From Benincasa hispida (Eukaryota > Streptophyta > Magnoliopsida > Cucurbitales > Cucurbitaceae): a DNA stretch of 64,000 nt. The stretch covers positions 21,581,364 to 21,645,363 of the forward strand of contig NC_052350.1 in the NCBI RefSeq assembly GCF_009727055.1. Direction: 5' to 3'. The notes beneath the pieces were generated by a model, which was not told the DNA's origin, made no database searches, and saw only the letters and a list, made by a program, of their open reading frames with translations. The position numbers and the translations under genes were made by a program. This document shows positions 11,264 through 22,567 of the stretch, one piece after another (the first letter of the stretch is position 1; each line of letters opens with the position of its first letter).

Positions 11264-12481
11264 TTGAACTGGAAAAAGAGGAGTCGGGTAGTGAATGGTT
11301 CTTTCCATCAAAATCCTCCATCAGTGCTTGAGAAAAGAAAAGAAGGGCCTGGAGTGGTTACAAAAGTGGTGAAGAAGAAAGAAAAATTGGAAGAAATCAC
11401 TTCTACAACACAAATTATTGAGCCTGAATTAGCAGGACTGCTTGAAAACTCTGCGTTGGAATGTCCGTTGGTTGGGAAGTCCATGGGCATTATGGGCAGT
11501 GTGAAGTACAAAATGAAATAAATCGCCTAAATTCCTCTATATGCTTTTTGATGGAAATAAAATGTAATGGTTCTGTTTTCAATCAATCGAAGCGAAATTT
11601 AAATTATTATGGTTGTCTTTGTGTTGAAAGTGTGAGGTCTGGTAGAGGTGGAGATTTACTAGCTTGTATGGACAACCAGTCCCGGAGCTTCGAGACCAAA
11701 CTTGGAAACTACTTTGACGACTGTTAAACTCCGATGACTCTACTTGGGTGGTTGGTGGCGATCTTAACGAAATTTTATGGGATGAGGAAAAACTCGGGGG
11801 CCCTTGCCGAGATGATTCCCTCATGTCAAACTTCTGGACGACATCGGATGATTGTTCCCTTCAAGATTTGGGGTATCAGCTGGGCAATAAATTCACATGG
11901 TGCAATCGACGAAATTTTCCCAATCGAGTCTACGTCTTGATCGTTTTTTAGCTAACAATGAATTCTTGCTTCTTTTCCCTGAATACACAGTGTCAAATCT
12001 CAGTTGGGCAAAATTAGATCATAGGCCGATTGAATTAAATCATTTGGCATCAACCTTTGTTGGAAGTGGGGAGTTCATTCGAAGGCCATTCTGGTTTAAG
12101 AAAACTAGACTATGCACGAATAACGCAGGCAAATTATGTGTGAATCTGTGAATTGGGAAGCTACTGCCAGCAAATTGGTAACATTGGAACTAAAACTTGG
12201 TGTCTATGCAAGAAATTTGAGGAAATGGAGAGGAGAAACAAATAATGGCCTATTCCACAATATTAAAAGGACTCGTGAGGAGATACAAACAGTTTATGCT
12301 CAACAGGCTTCTATAAACTACACTAATATTCATGAATTGAAAAAGAAGTTTAAACCTCTACTCAATGACGAAAAGATGTGATGGAAACAAATGTCAAGAG
12401 AGAATTGGTTTCGTTAGGGTGACTGAATTACACGGTGGTTTCATCAACAAACTTCTCGACATCGTCAAAAGAATACTATAT
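11264..12481 (+). pseudogene. LINE ORF1 tail and endonuclease domain
   Basis: The first frame (about 85 codons, rich in KKKEK) looks like the end of ORF1. The apurinic-type endonuclease (EEP fold) then runs in shifted frames: WNVRWLGSP near 11460, LMEIKCNG (catalytic Glu region) near 11550, GDLNEI (GDxN motif) at about 11757-11768, and LDHRPI (normally SDHxP) near 12015-12035. The region after the endonuclease contains NGLFHNIKRTREEIQ. At least three frameshifts and several stops are present, so no functional protein is made. The frame is cut at about 12481 by the C2 LTR. Confidence 0.8.
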
Positions 12482-14211
12482 TATGAGGATTGATATCCTA
12501 AATCTCGTGGGTTCTGTAATTTGTAATTGTAATGTATAAACAATTTATTTATCTAATAAAATCAGAGACATTTCATTTGATATTTAGTAGCATTAACCCA
12601 AAAAACTAATAAACTAAGATCCAAGGTTATCTTCTGTAACTTAAATATGTATGTGGAGACATACAAGTAGATCATGTTTAAGAGATAACCTAAATGGTTT
12701 GTAGTAGACAGATAAAGTTGAATACCTTATTCTGGTGACACCACGAACACGACTCGCTTTGTAGTTATTACAATTATTGTAAAGTGTTACAAATGATCTT
12801 ATCCTGATCATTCATGTGGAGGCATGTGAGTAGTGGTGATCTATACAAGGTGTTCTATACAATGAGTTTGTATAAAACCGAACCACCTCACTAAAAAGAC
12901 TTACATTTCACCAGGATAACCATAAGTGACTTGACCTGAATCTTGAGTGAGTTGTAAACTTTTGCCTCTGAAGGCAGTCCTTTGATCTGTATGGATGAGA
13001 TTAACCAGTTTAGCTGACAGATGTAACTACAGGAGCAAAACGGTAATTTTAGCTCAACCGTACTTACGAAATTTTTTTGAAGGGTCAACACACCATTGAT
13101 TGGTCATATCCAATGGACACAAAGATATGTTTGTAATGCGAAGAGTGCAACTGTCAGTTTTTAGTGAAGTGACCGACAGTTAATGAAAGTTGAGTAATTT
13201 AATTAAAGAGTTTAATTAATTAATCAAATACCATTGAAACTTCAATCTATAGGTCCATAAGGTCCATTCAATAGCTCAACTGATATTATTGAGAATTGAA
13301 TTAATTGTGGATTAATTTAAAATGTTCAAATTAATCGAGGGAATTATTTATATATGATATAATTAATATGAATCGATTAGGATTAAGATAATGTATTTGA
13401 TATATTATAATATAAAGTTTATTTTAAGAGGAATACATATTTGAGTATGATTCAAATATTAAATATATGAATTGGATTTATATAAAAATTATAGGTTAAA
13501 TTTAATATGAATTTAATTTAATACTATAGGTTTAATAAGAGAATTAAAAATTATGGGTTATATTATATTTGATATATATAAACTATAGGTTATATGTTAT
13601 ATTAGATATAACATATGGTGTGATATATGTATTATATAATAAGGTGGTTGTTATATAATTATATATTATTAATTAAATTAAAATTGATTTTAATTTAATT
13701 TTATTTAAATTAAAGGAGGGAGTTATGCATAACTCCTTCCCCTTATTTCTCTCCATCAAATCGTGAGAGTTAGAGTAGATTGTCTTCTTCTTGAAAAACT
13801 CCGAGTGTGATGCTCTTAAACTTTTTTTTTCCCTCTTAAAATCTACAATTCTCTTGCCAAAATTAAAATTGCCACGAAACCCATAAAACTCTCGTGGATT
13901 CTTACTCTATAGAGAACATCAAGATAATTGGGTGGTGTTGTCCAATTGGGTTTTTGACAATGTTGTGATTTTGGACTTCGTGATCCAAGGAGATTGGTGA
14001 GATCGTGACCGGTGAGGAATTACAGTGAAGCTTTGAGACTTCAAGGGTAAAAGTCCTCTAACCTAATTTTCCTTTTCAAGAGTCCTCTAACCTTATTTTC
14101 CTTTTCTCTTTTGTTTAAGCATGATGGTTTTCAATTCTATAGTTTCATATTTTTGTAAAAAATTAAAATTGGGATCCGATCTCACTTCCGCATAGATTTC
14201 ACTAACCTTCA
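12482..14211 (+). repeat. 5' LTR of C2
   Basis: It starts TATGAGGATTGATATCC, a mutated form of the TGTTGGGATTGATATCC seen at 26211, and ends CTAACCTTCA just before the primer-binding site. Compared with the 3' LTR it lacks about 260 bp after CCAGTTTAGCTGAC (near 13020). The LTR pair is visibly diverged, so the insertion is not recent. Confidence 0.85.
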
Positions 14212-14213
14212 AT

Positions 14214-14225
14214 TGGTATCAAAGC
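14214..14225 (+). promoter_or_regulatory. tRNA-iMet primer-binding site (C2)
   Basis: TGGTATCAAAGC differs by one base from the canonical TGGTATCAGAGC and lies two bases after the LTR end. Confidence 0.85.
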
Positions 14226-15024
14226 AAGGTTTTTGAATCGCAAATTTTAATTTTTTGAAATTAAAATTTAGAGTTATGGTGTGTTCTGTTTAATTACTTC
14301 ATTTATGTGATGAATGTGGGGTTTTGCACATTGTGGATGTTTCTGGGTTTGATTTTTCGTTTTATTGTGTTTTTACAAATTTGATAGGTAAGGGCCCGTT
14401 GTTTTTGGGCACTAATTGCAATCAAGTCTATAAATTCATAGTCCGGGGTGTTCGTATTTTGTTCCGATAAAGATCTAGAGTTTTCAGGGCAAAAAACGAA
14501 GAATATCGGTGCAAAATTACACTGTACAGAAGTTGTTTTGTACAATGGAGTCACGACGCTCCAACACAACGTGACAGAAAAAGCGGTTTGGTTATCTGGT
14601 GGTCCAACAGTGTTTTTCTTTGTATTTTCTATTTATTAATTGTAATAATTAGTTTTTAATTAATTAAATTAATAAAAATGTTATATTAATTTAATTAATT
14701 GTTAGAAAGCCAATACCAGTCTAAAATATGTTTGTTAATTTATTTTAAATTATGCATTAGATGTATGATTTATTTTTATAATATATGTCATATAGAGAAA
14801 ATTCCACCATATACTATGCATTATTCATGCATCATGTTTATTATAAATGTTATAATATAGTTGCATGATTTAATTAATAGCATGCTCGTGCATTATATAA
14901 TGTAAGAGTTATAATATACAAATGCATGCATTAATAATATTACCATGCATCATTTATATTATAATGGTTATAATATATAATTAGTATGTATGAATGAATG
15001 TTTTTAGTATTTTTCCATTACTTT

Positions 15025-15598
15025 TAGGGGTGTTCAAGGGTTGGGATGGATTAGGTTGAAAAACTTTTTAGATCCAACTCAATTGTTCAGGTTGAAATTT
15101 GTTCAACCTAAATAATCCTCGTTAAAAAATGAATCCATCCCAACCCAACCATGAGACATTTGGATTAGGTTGGTTCGAGATACTCGGATCATTTAATTAA
15201 TTTTTTTTTTCTAAAAGAAAGTAAAATGTTAATACATAAAAATTTGATTTAATTATTTTCATATATTGAATTAAGATTAACAACTCAATTGCAATTTATG
15301 TAATGTAAAATCTCTTTCCAAAGTGCTAAAAAAACTATTTTAGGAGTTGTTGAAGAATAAATTATCCAAAAAACTAGTGAAATTAAATAAAATTAATATA
15401 TATATATATATATATCTAATTGTATCATAAGTAAAAAAAATATACATTTTAAAGTTTATAATAAGTTCGGGTTGGTTTTGGTTCTTTTAGGTGAACCCAT
15501 TAACTAATGCAACTCATAAAATTTTCATTTATTTGAACCCAACCCAACCCAAACCGCATGGGTTGGGTTGGGTTGATCGGTTTTTTTAAACACTCTTA
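15025..15598. mobile_element. hAT-type non-autonomous element (574 bp)
   Basis: The ends are TAGGGGTGTTCAAGGG and TTTTAAACACTCTTA, imperfect terminal inverted repeats. Perfect 8-bp duplications ATTACTTT flank it (15017-15024 and 15599-15606), the size expected for hAT transposition. Subterminal GGGTTGGGTTGGGTTG and its complement form long imperfect arms. There is no transposase. It is the same family as 39709-40333. Confidence 0.88.
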
Positions 15599-16440
15599 AT
15601 TACTTTAGTATATAAATATTATGTATGTTAAGTAATGAAAATGAGATTTCATGAAGCATGACATTACTTTAGGTAATTTATAAATGATATTTTTTCCAAA
15701 GTATGTCATTTAAATGCAATCTTAGGTTTTAATTTATTTAATTTATTCTTTAGAATAGTTATGAATAAATGAAATTATAAATTACAATCTAAACAAAGAA
15801 ATTGCATGCTCACATAAGTTAAAAATCATTTTTGAAATAGTTTAAAATATGATTCATTTTAGACCTATGTTCACTTTATTTCTAATAAGATTAGAAATAA
15901 GTTTAATTTTTTAATCAGCTTAATAGGATTAAATTGGTGAATATTAAAAGATTAAATTTGTAACAAATGTATCTATAAAGGACCTTTGTCTAAGGTCGAT
16001 TCTGTCTAGGCTGAGTATTTAAGCTGACGGAAACGGAACACCCTTATCTGGGAACTGACATGAAAAGTGAATTAGATAGATTTATTACAAGCATGCAATG
16101 ATTGATTAAAGTTTATTAAAGCGTTTAATAAACAATAACCAGTATTGTTTAACTATCCAAAGTAAATGCTACATTGTTTCAAGTAAAAAATCACTTAGCA
16201 AAAATAATTAACCATATTTTTCTAAGTTAATTAACCCTAGGTAAAATACTCAGTGGGAGGAAAATGGACATATGATATTTCATTTTTCCTATCACGTTTC
16301 TCCCTAAAAGTTCACATTGTGAGAGCTATACTCGACCTCGAGGCACCTTTGCTTGTGTCTCCCTACAGGTCGTGTTTGTATAGGTTAATATCAAGGTGAA
16401 TGAAGAGAGTTTTATAGTAAATGGGAGGGGGATGTGTGTC

Positions 16441-16575
16441 AACACATCCCACAATCTCTCTCATTAGTTTGGAGTAAACTTTCATGCTCGACCTCGAGGC
16501 ACCTTTGNAACACATCCCACAATCTCTCTCATTAGTTTGGAGTAAACTTTCATGCTCGACCTCGAGGCACCTTTG
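16441..16575. other. assembly join: single N in an exact 67-bp duplication
   Basis: Bases 16441-16507 and 16509-16575 are identical and are separated by one N at 16508. This is the signature of two contigs whose overlapping ends were scaffolded without merging. The duplication is probably not biological. Confidence 0.9.
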
Positions 16576-17014
16576 CTTGTGCCCCCCACGGATGAAATTT
16601 TCATGACTCTTTACTCAAACTCCAGAAATGGATAGGATTGTTTTAGTTTTTACCCCAATCGGGTTTTCCCTATAGTTGGCTCATTGGGGCAGAACTCTAG
16701 AATCTAAAATGAGGGGTTACACTTACAAGAAAAATGTTAAGCTAGTTAATAATTTTCTAGACCAAACACTGATGACTAATAATTATATGAACAAAAGTTA
16801 TTCTAGTGTAATTATTAGTTGAGATAGTCTCAATTCAGTGAAGGGGTAACGATTCACCCTACGGTGGCTTTTACCCTGCCCCATTAAAGCATCATTGCAA
16901 AATAGATATCACATAAGATGCATTAAATTATTTTACTAAATTTATTGATTGTTTAAAATGGGTAATGCTCGTGTAACTAATATAGATAAATTGTAGGTTT
17001 TAGTAATATTCAAT

Positions 17015-17875
17015 ATGACATCCGTTACTTTAAACATGCTTGCTGCCGATAAACTTAACGACAATAACTACGTCATATGGAAAAACACTATCAATACAGT
17101 TCTAATCATCGATGACCTACACTTTGTCCTGATTGAGGAGTGTCCTCAAGTCTCACCTGTGAATGCCACCCAAAATGTTCGGAAGGCATATGAGTGATGT
17201 GTCCGGACAAATGAAAAGGCTCGAGCGTACATCTTAGAAAGGATGTCTAAGGTCTTGGCTAAGAAGCATGAACCCGTGCTCACTACCCATGAGATCATGA
17301 AGTCCTTGAAGGGAATGTTTGGATAGCCATGCACTCAACTCAGGCACGATGTGCTCAAATACATCTTCAATGACCTCATGCCAAAAGGGTCTCTATTCGA
17401 GAATATGTTTTGAATATGATGGTTCACTTTAATGTGACGGAGATGAATGAGTATGACATTGATGAAGCTAATCAGGTTAGCTTCATCTTGGAAATTTTAC
17501 CTGAAAGTGTCCCATAGTTTTATAGAAATGTTGTTATGAACAATATTGACTACAACCTGACTACCTTACTCAACGAGCTACAGACATACCAATCCTTGAT
17601 GAAAGTCATGGAACAGAAGGGTGAGGCAAATACTGCCTCGTTCTTAAAGATTTTCCACAGAGGTTCGACCTCTAGAACCAAGTCTGTACCTTCTTCTTCC
17701 AACACCAAAATGTGGAAGAAGAAGAAATGAGGCCAGGGGAAGGCTAACCCACCAACTGCTCCCCAGAGAGACAGGAAGGCCAAGGCTGCAAAGGGAATAT
17801 GTTTTTATTACAATCGACATGGACATTGGAAGAGGAATTGTCCCAAATACTTGGCGGAGAAGAAGAAGGCCATGT
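17015..17875 (+). pseudogene. copia gag (C2)
   Basis: The ATG at 17015 starts MTSVTLNMLAADKL, the expected family gag start. After an N-terminal segment with NNYVIWKNTI, an in-frame TGA follows AYE. The gag continues with KARAYILERM, HEIMKSL, later TTLLNELQTYQSLMK (17550-17610), and the basic KMWKKKK tract followed by a stop (near 17710-17730). The zinc knuckle reads CFYYNRHGHWKRNC: its second Cys is Tyr, so zinc binding is probably lost. Frames change between 17330 and 17536. Confidence 0.82.
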
Positions 17876-19185
17876 AAGGTAAATACAATTTACTTGTATT
17901 GGGAACTTGCTTAGTGGAGAATGATGACTCAGCCTAGATAATAGATTCAGGTGCCACTAACCACGTTTGTTTTTCATTTCAAGGAATTAATTCCTGGCGG
18001 TAGCTGACGATTGGTGAGATGACGATGCATGTTGGAATTAGATATGTTGTCTTAGTGAAGGTAGTGGGAGGACTCAGGCTTACTTTACATAAATCTTATA
18101 TTTTATTAGAAAATGTATTTGTAGTTCCTGATTTGAAAAGGAACTTAATTTATATAAAGTGTTTACTTGAACAACAATATGTTGTACATTTTTTTGTGAA
18201 TAAAGTGTTTACTTGCAAAATGGTATTGAGATTTGTTATGATAAGTTGAAAGATAATCTTTGTGATAAAGTTGTTAGCAATAAATACCTTCATAAATACT
18301 AAACTGTTTAAAACTATGGTAACTCAAAATAAAAGACAGAAATTTCCTCCTAAAAAAAATGCCTATCTTTGGCACCTAATGTTAGGACGTATAAATCTCA
18401 ACAGGATTGAGAGATTAGTTAAGAATTGACTTTTAAGTGAGTTATAAGAAAATTTTCAACCAGTATGTGAGTCATGCCTTGAAGGCAAAATGACTAAGAG
18501 ATCTTTTACTAGAAAAGATCATAGAGCCAAAGAGCCCTTAGAACTTGTACATTTGGACCTCTATGGTCCTATGAATGTTAAGGCAAGAGAAGGGTTTGAA
18601 TATTTCATCAGCTTTACTAATGATTATTCAAGATACGGGTATGTTTATTTAATGCAACATAAGTCTGAAGCTCTTGAAAAGTTAAAGAAGTACAAGGTTG
18701 AAGTTGAAAATGCATTAAGTAAAACGATAAAAACATTTCAATCTGATCGAGGTGGAGAGAATATGGATTTGAAATTCCAAGACTATTTGATAGAACACGA
18801 AATTGTATCCCAACTCTCAGCACCTGATACACCTCAGCATAATGGTGTATCAGAAAGGAGAAATCGAACCCTATTGGATATGGTTCAATCTATGATGAGG
18901 TATGTTTTCTTACTAGACTCGTTTTGAGGTTATGCAATACAAATTGTAGCCTATATTTTGAACTGTATTCCATCCAAAAGTGTTAATGGAACTCCTTTGG
19001 AGTTGTGGAATGGTCGTAAAGGTAGTTTATGCCATTTCAGGATCTGGGGTTGCTCAGCACATGTGTTTGAGGTTAATCCTAAGAAGTTGAAACCTCGTTC
19101 AAAAGTGTGCATATTTGTAGGTTACCCCAAAGAAACGAGATGTGGTTACTTCTACGATCCTAAAGATAATAAAGTGTTTGTGTCG
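17876..19185 (+). pseudogene. copia protease-integrase (C2)
   Basis: The protease motif IIDSGATNHV near 17940-17965 keeps the catalytic Asp. GAG-pre-integrase (AYLWHLMLG, CESCLEGKMTKR) runs 18355-18495. The integrase core keeps its D,D,E residues: VHLDLYGP near 18550, FQSDRGGEN near 18740 and NGVSERRNRTL near 18845. The C-terminal region (HFRIWGCSAHVF, VGYPKETR) is followed by the LARD insertion after VFVST. Stops at about 18426, 18448 and 18925 disable it. This is the best preserved integrase in the window. Confidence 0.85.
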
Positions 19186-19192
19186 ACGCTTG

Positions 19193-19216
19193 ATAACTGG
19201 CAGAAATGCCAGTTAT
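19193..19216 (+). other. perfect hairpin at the LTR start
   Basis: ATAACTGGCA, a GAAA loop, then TGCCAGTTAT: a 10-bp perfect stem with a GNRA-type tetraloop two bases inside the LTR. The same hairpin is unchanged at 22570-22593 in the 3' LTR. Confidence 0.85.
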
Positions 19217-19623
19217 TATAAGCCTTTTTTTTAGAATTATGAGGGCTAATAAATAGAAAATGCAGTGATAATACTTAGAATCTGTGAAAAATTGAGTTTT
19301 GCGTCGATTAGCACCTAAATCCTCACTGACCCCAATATTATGCGTTACTCCGTGCCAAAATGTCTATTTTTGTAGCTATCGCAGGAATCAAACGCATGCG
19401 TTGAAAATAAGCAATCACAGACAAATGCATGCGTTGAAGCCAGGCGACCGCAAAGACAAAAGCATGCGCTGAAAACTGAGCTATCACATAGACGAATGCA
19501 TGCGGTGATCGCATGCGTCTATCGCATGGAAGTTGCAGTGATCGAATGTGCCCATCGCATGAAAGTTACGGTGATCAATTGGAGATTGCGGCCACGGAGT
19601 GATAACCATAATAGAAGATCGAT

Positions 19624-19783
19624 CAGAGCTTTCATTGGAGATAGAGCTCGAGCGAGACATCTCCACCATTCCTGTCTCTTATACACATCTAGATGTGTAT
19701 AAGAGACAGGTCTAACGCATGGAGAAAGTGGTGAACAAATAGAGAATTCGGCCATGGATTGATAACCATAATAGAAGATCGAT
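19624..19783. other. sequencing adapter (Nextera junction) and chimeric LTR sequence
   Basis: 19672-19709 is CTGTCTCTTATACACATCT followed directly by AGATGTGTATAAGAGACAG, the two mosaic ends of the Nextera mate-pair junction adapter. The 48 bases before it (19624-19671) are an exact copy of 20080-20127, which belongs 450 bp downstream in the LTR. Frames crossing it encode the well-known contaminant peptide SYTHLDVYKRQ. This is a library artefact, not plant DNA. Confidence 0.98.
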
Positions 19784-21059
19784 CGCAAGATGGGTAGAAC
19801 GCGTTGATACATCAGCTGAATCAAGCTCGGATGCATACCTTGGGAGTATCAACAAGATAAGACGATATGACATTGCCCATACCGCAACAAAGGCAGTAAT
19901 GAGACATAACACAATCATGATAGCTGTGGGCATTTAAACTCTCTAAATAGCCCCTTGGACCTTCATTTCAAAACATCCGAACTTCTGCCTCAAGGCAGAG
20001 GTTTGCGATCACAGATGAGAGTATGAGTGAGATTTTTAGTGAGAATTCTTCATCTTCACCAATCAGACCGAGTGACGACCAGAGCTTTCATTGGAGATAG
20101 AGCTCGAGCGAGACATCTCCACCATTCATCCATGGCACCATCGGCAACCTTGACGCAGAGTCTTTCATTTCCCTTCTAACCTCTGTATTGTATTACATTT
20201 TAGCTTAAGATATTAAGACATTTTGTAATAATGCATCTTTTAATTCCTTTAATGCCAGCTTCTTCATCATCTTTATCGTTATCATCGTTTACCTACATCG
20301 TTTATTTATCAAAGGCGATCACATACTTAATCGTGTAGCCTAGAGATAGGGCGCATGTAGCAACCCACTGAGAGGTGTGCGTTGTGTGAGTATAGTAAGT
20401 TAATCCTCTTTGCTTGGTGAAAGGCTATAGCAACGCTTGTCTATGGGTTGTTGCAATGCTTGTCTATAAGTTAAATAATCACGTCTAACTGCCTGAGAAG
20501 GTAAGAGATGGAATGCACTAAAGTAAAGTATGCATTGTCCCTAGAGATAGGCATAATCTTATGCTCGACGCAACCATGTATGATAGAGATATAGTCATGC
20601 GGCTGACCACCGAGAGGTGTGCGATACGTTAGTGCGACGAGCTGGGATTACTCGAGCGATTTAAGATAATAAACATTACTATGCATTAACAGTTGTTGTG
20701 TATCTACCAATTCCCATCACAAATCTCCCATTGCTCTATCTGTTTAGTTAGGAGGAGGAGTAGTGTGTATATCCATTAAACTTCTTCTTTTTACTTTTAT
20801 TCATCGCCTTAAATGCATTACTTTATAAGTATTATTGAGTGACAAGTCCCTGTGTTTGACCTCAGATTACCCGAGAAACTTGCATTCTCGTTATACTTGC
20901 CGAGAAGGCAAGAAAACTTATGATAGGAGCGCATGGTCATTGCATACTAGATTAATACATTTTCATTCCAACGCATGACCACCGACGCATGGGCATAAAC
21001 ATATAGCTTGCGTGCAATAATCCCATCACCTGTTCCTTTTATAAATCCCAACAAGTTTT

Positions 21060-21077
21060 TGGTGCCGTTGCCGGGGA
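21060..21077 (+). promoter_or_regulatory. tRNA-Asp-type primer-binding site
   Basis: TGGTGCCGTTGCCGGGGA lies six bases after the LTR end. It differs by one base from the complement of the plant tRNA-Asp 3' end (TGGCGCCGTTGCCGGGGA), a primer site I associate with Athila/TAT-type Ty3/gypsy elements. The tRNA match is from memory. Confidence 0.8.
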
Positions 21078-22567
21078 CTTAGCAGCTAATGCTTTGTTAA
21101 GTTTTGTGTTTTTACAGGCACCCTTTTAATCTTGGGCATATTGTAGCTTGTGCGACCAAGCTGCAAACAATATTTGAAGTATAGGCGACGCGTCGAAAGT
21201 CAATATTGTCCCCGAGATAGAAAGGTTATCTGTCGTTTGGGTTGGAAGCAGTCTTAGGCACTTGAGCTGGAAGCAGTGTTAGGCACATGTCTTCCATCAT
21301 GCGTCCAACAATTTCTGGTAGCTTCAATGGTCAGGGCGAGTCCCCTACCCAAGCAGTTGAGAGCTATCTCCTGCATGGGAGACTCCTTGTGGTGACAACA
21401 CTCCAATTCCTCCAGGGATGTCTTCTATTCTATCTTTACGTTGCTTTCTTAATTTAGTTTATCATTTTTATTTATTGTTATTTTGGATATGCGGCTGCTT
21501 CCTTGGTTGTGGTGTGTTTTCTTATTGTAGGTGCGATAATAACTCTCCTCGGTGCGCAGTTACAACGAAAGAATCCTCCACACCCTTCAACGCATGGCCT
21601 TAATCGCATGAATTCCAACGCATTGTCGCATGCGTTATTCAACTTAAGGTTTATCTTTTATGCATTATCCTTTTTGAAATTCTCCTTGTCCGATTGCGTT
21701 GTTTTGCGATGTTTCTATGATGGTATATATAGTTCACCGCATCTTCTAACTAATCAACGCAAGACATTCTTTACTTTTATTAGCTTCTTCAAATTTTGAA
21801 AGTCTTAAGTTTTATTTTGTTCAACCTTTGTTCAAACATTTATTATCGCATTCTTGTAATTTTGTTTTTAGCTTTGCGGTGAGAACACTGCCAACCTCTA
21901 AGTTTGGAAGTGGCAGCGGTCTCGAAGAATTGCGTTCATTGCAGTGTGATCATTTGAAAAAAAAAAAAGCAAGTTTTTGAGAATAATAACTCCACTGTCA
22001 ACGCAATGGGGAAACCCATGTTGATAAGAGTTAAGCTGTGAAAGGCACTTGCTCGAAGTTGGATGCCCGCATGACACACGTGGGGGCAAGCCAAAACAAA
22101 GGCAAGTTACCAAGATCAGCACATTAGCGCAACTTCTCTGTCCGGCGCAAGCCAAATCAAACGAGACAAGAGTTAAGTTGAATATGGAACGCAATCGAAG
22201 TTGGATGCCTGCATGACACATGTGGGGGTAAGCCAAAACGAAGAGCTTAACCAGGTTCAACGCCACATTTGAATAAGTCATCGAAAAGTTTTGAAGTATT
22301 TTGACGAACGCATTCTCAAAAGCTAAATGCAAAATTGCGGTGAATGAATAAAAAGTTTTTGAGCAAAGACTTGCCGGATTTAAACTTAGAAAAGATCTTT
22401 TTTAAGAAGCAACCAAAGTGGAGGAAAGCATTGTGATGATGGTCAGAAGTGTGTGTAAATTACATTCTGAGAAGCTGGTCATCGTAAAGAAACGCCGGAA
22501 GGTGAGTTAAGAATTTCTTGAGTATAACGCATGCTTGAGGACAAACATGATTCTAAGTTTAGGGGTG
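21078..22567 (+). other. coding-free internal region and polypurine tract
   Basis: 1.5 kb without gag or pol motifs on either strand; the 144-codon minus-strand frame at 21898-22332 has no recognisable domain. A phrase containing TCGAAGTTGGATGCC and GCATGACACA occurs twice (near 22055 and 22200). The end GTTTAGGGGTG (to 22567) serves as the polypurine tract. Confidence 0.7.

Larger units (their letters stand above)
14226..17014 (+). other. untranslated leader of C2
   Basis: About 2.2 kb of family leader plus a 574-bp hAT insertion. It has three AT-rich units of about 60 bp with TTATAATATA and GCATG (14810-14990) and a short GTCACGACGCTCC motif (14549-14561). No protein-coding signal is visible. 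A single-N join at 16508 lies within it. Confidence 0.7.
19191..21053 (+). repeat. 5' LTR of the LARD element
   Basis: 1863 bp as assembled, 149 bp longer than the 3' LTR; the adapter-linked chimera at 19624-19783 accounts for the excess. The first 400 bp are rich in CGCATGCG and GCATGG motifs. The TATA box of the 3' LTR (TATAAATA) is changed here to TCTAAATA near 19942. Confidence 0.9.

Noticed and set aside
19519..19836. 105-codon minus-strand frame containing SYTHLDVYKRQ
   Set aside because: It is created by the sequencing adapter and is a known contaminant peptide, not a gene.
21898..22332. 144-codon minus-strand frame inside the LARD element
   Set aside because: It is the longest frame in the element's internal region but has no recognisable domain or homologous structure; the internal region is likely non-coding.
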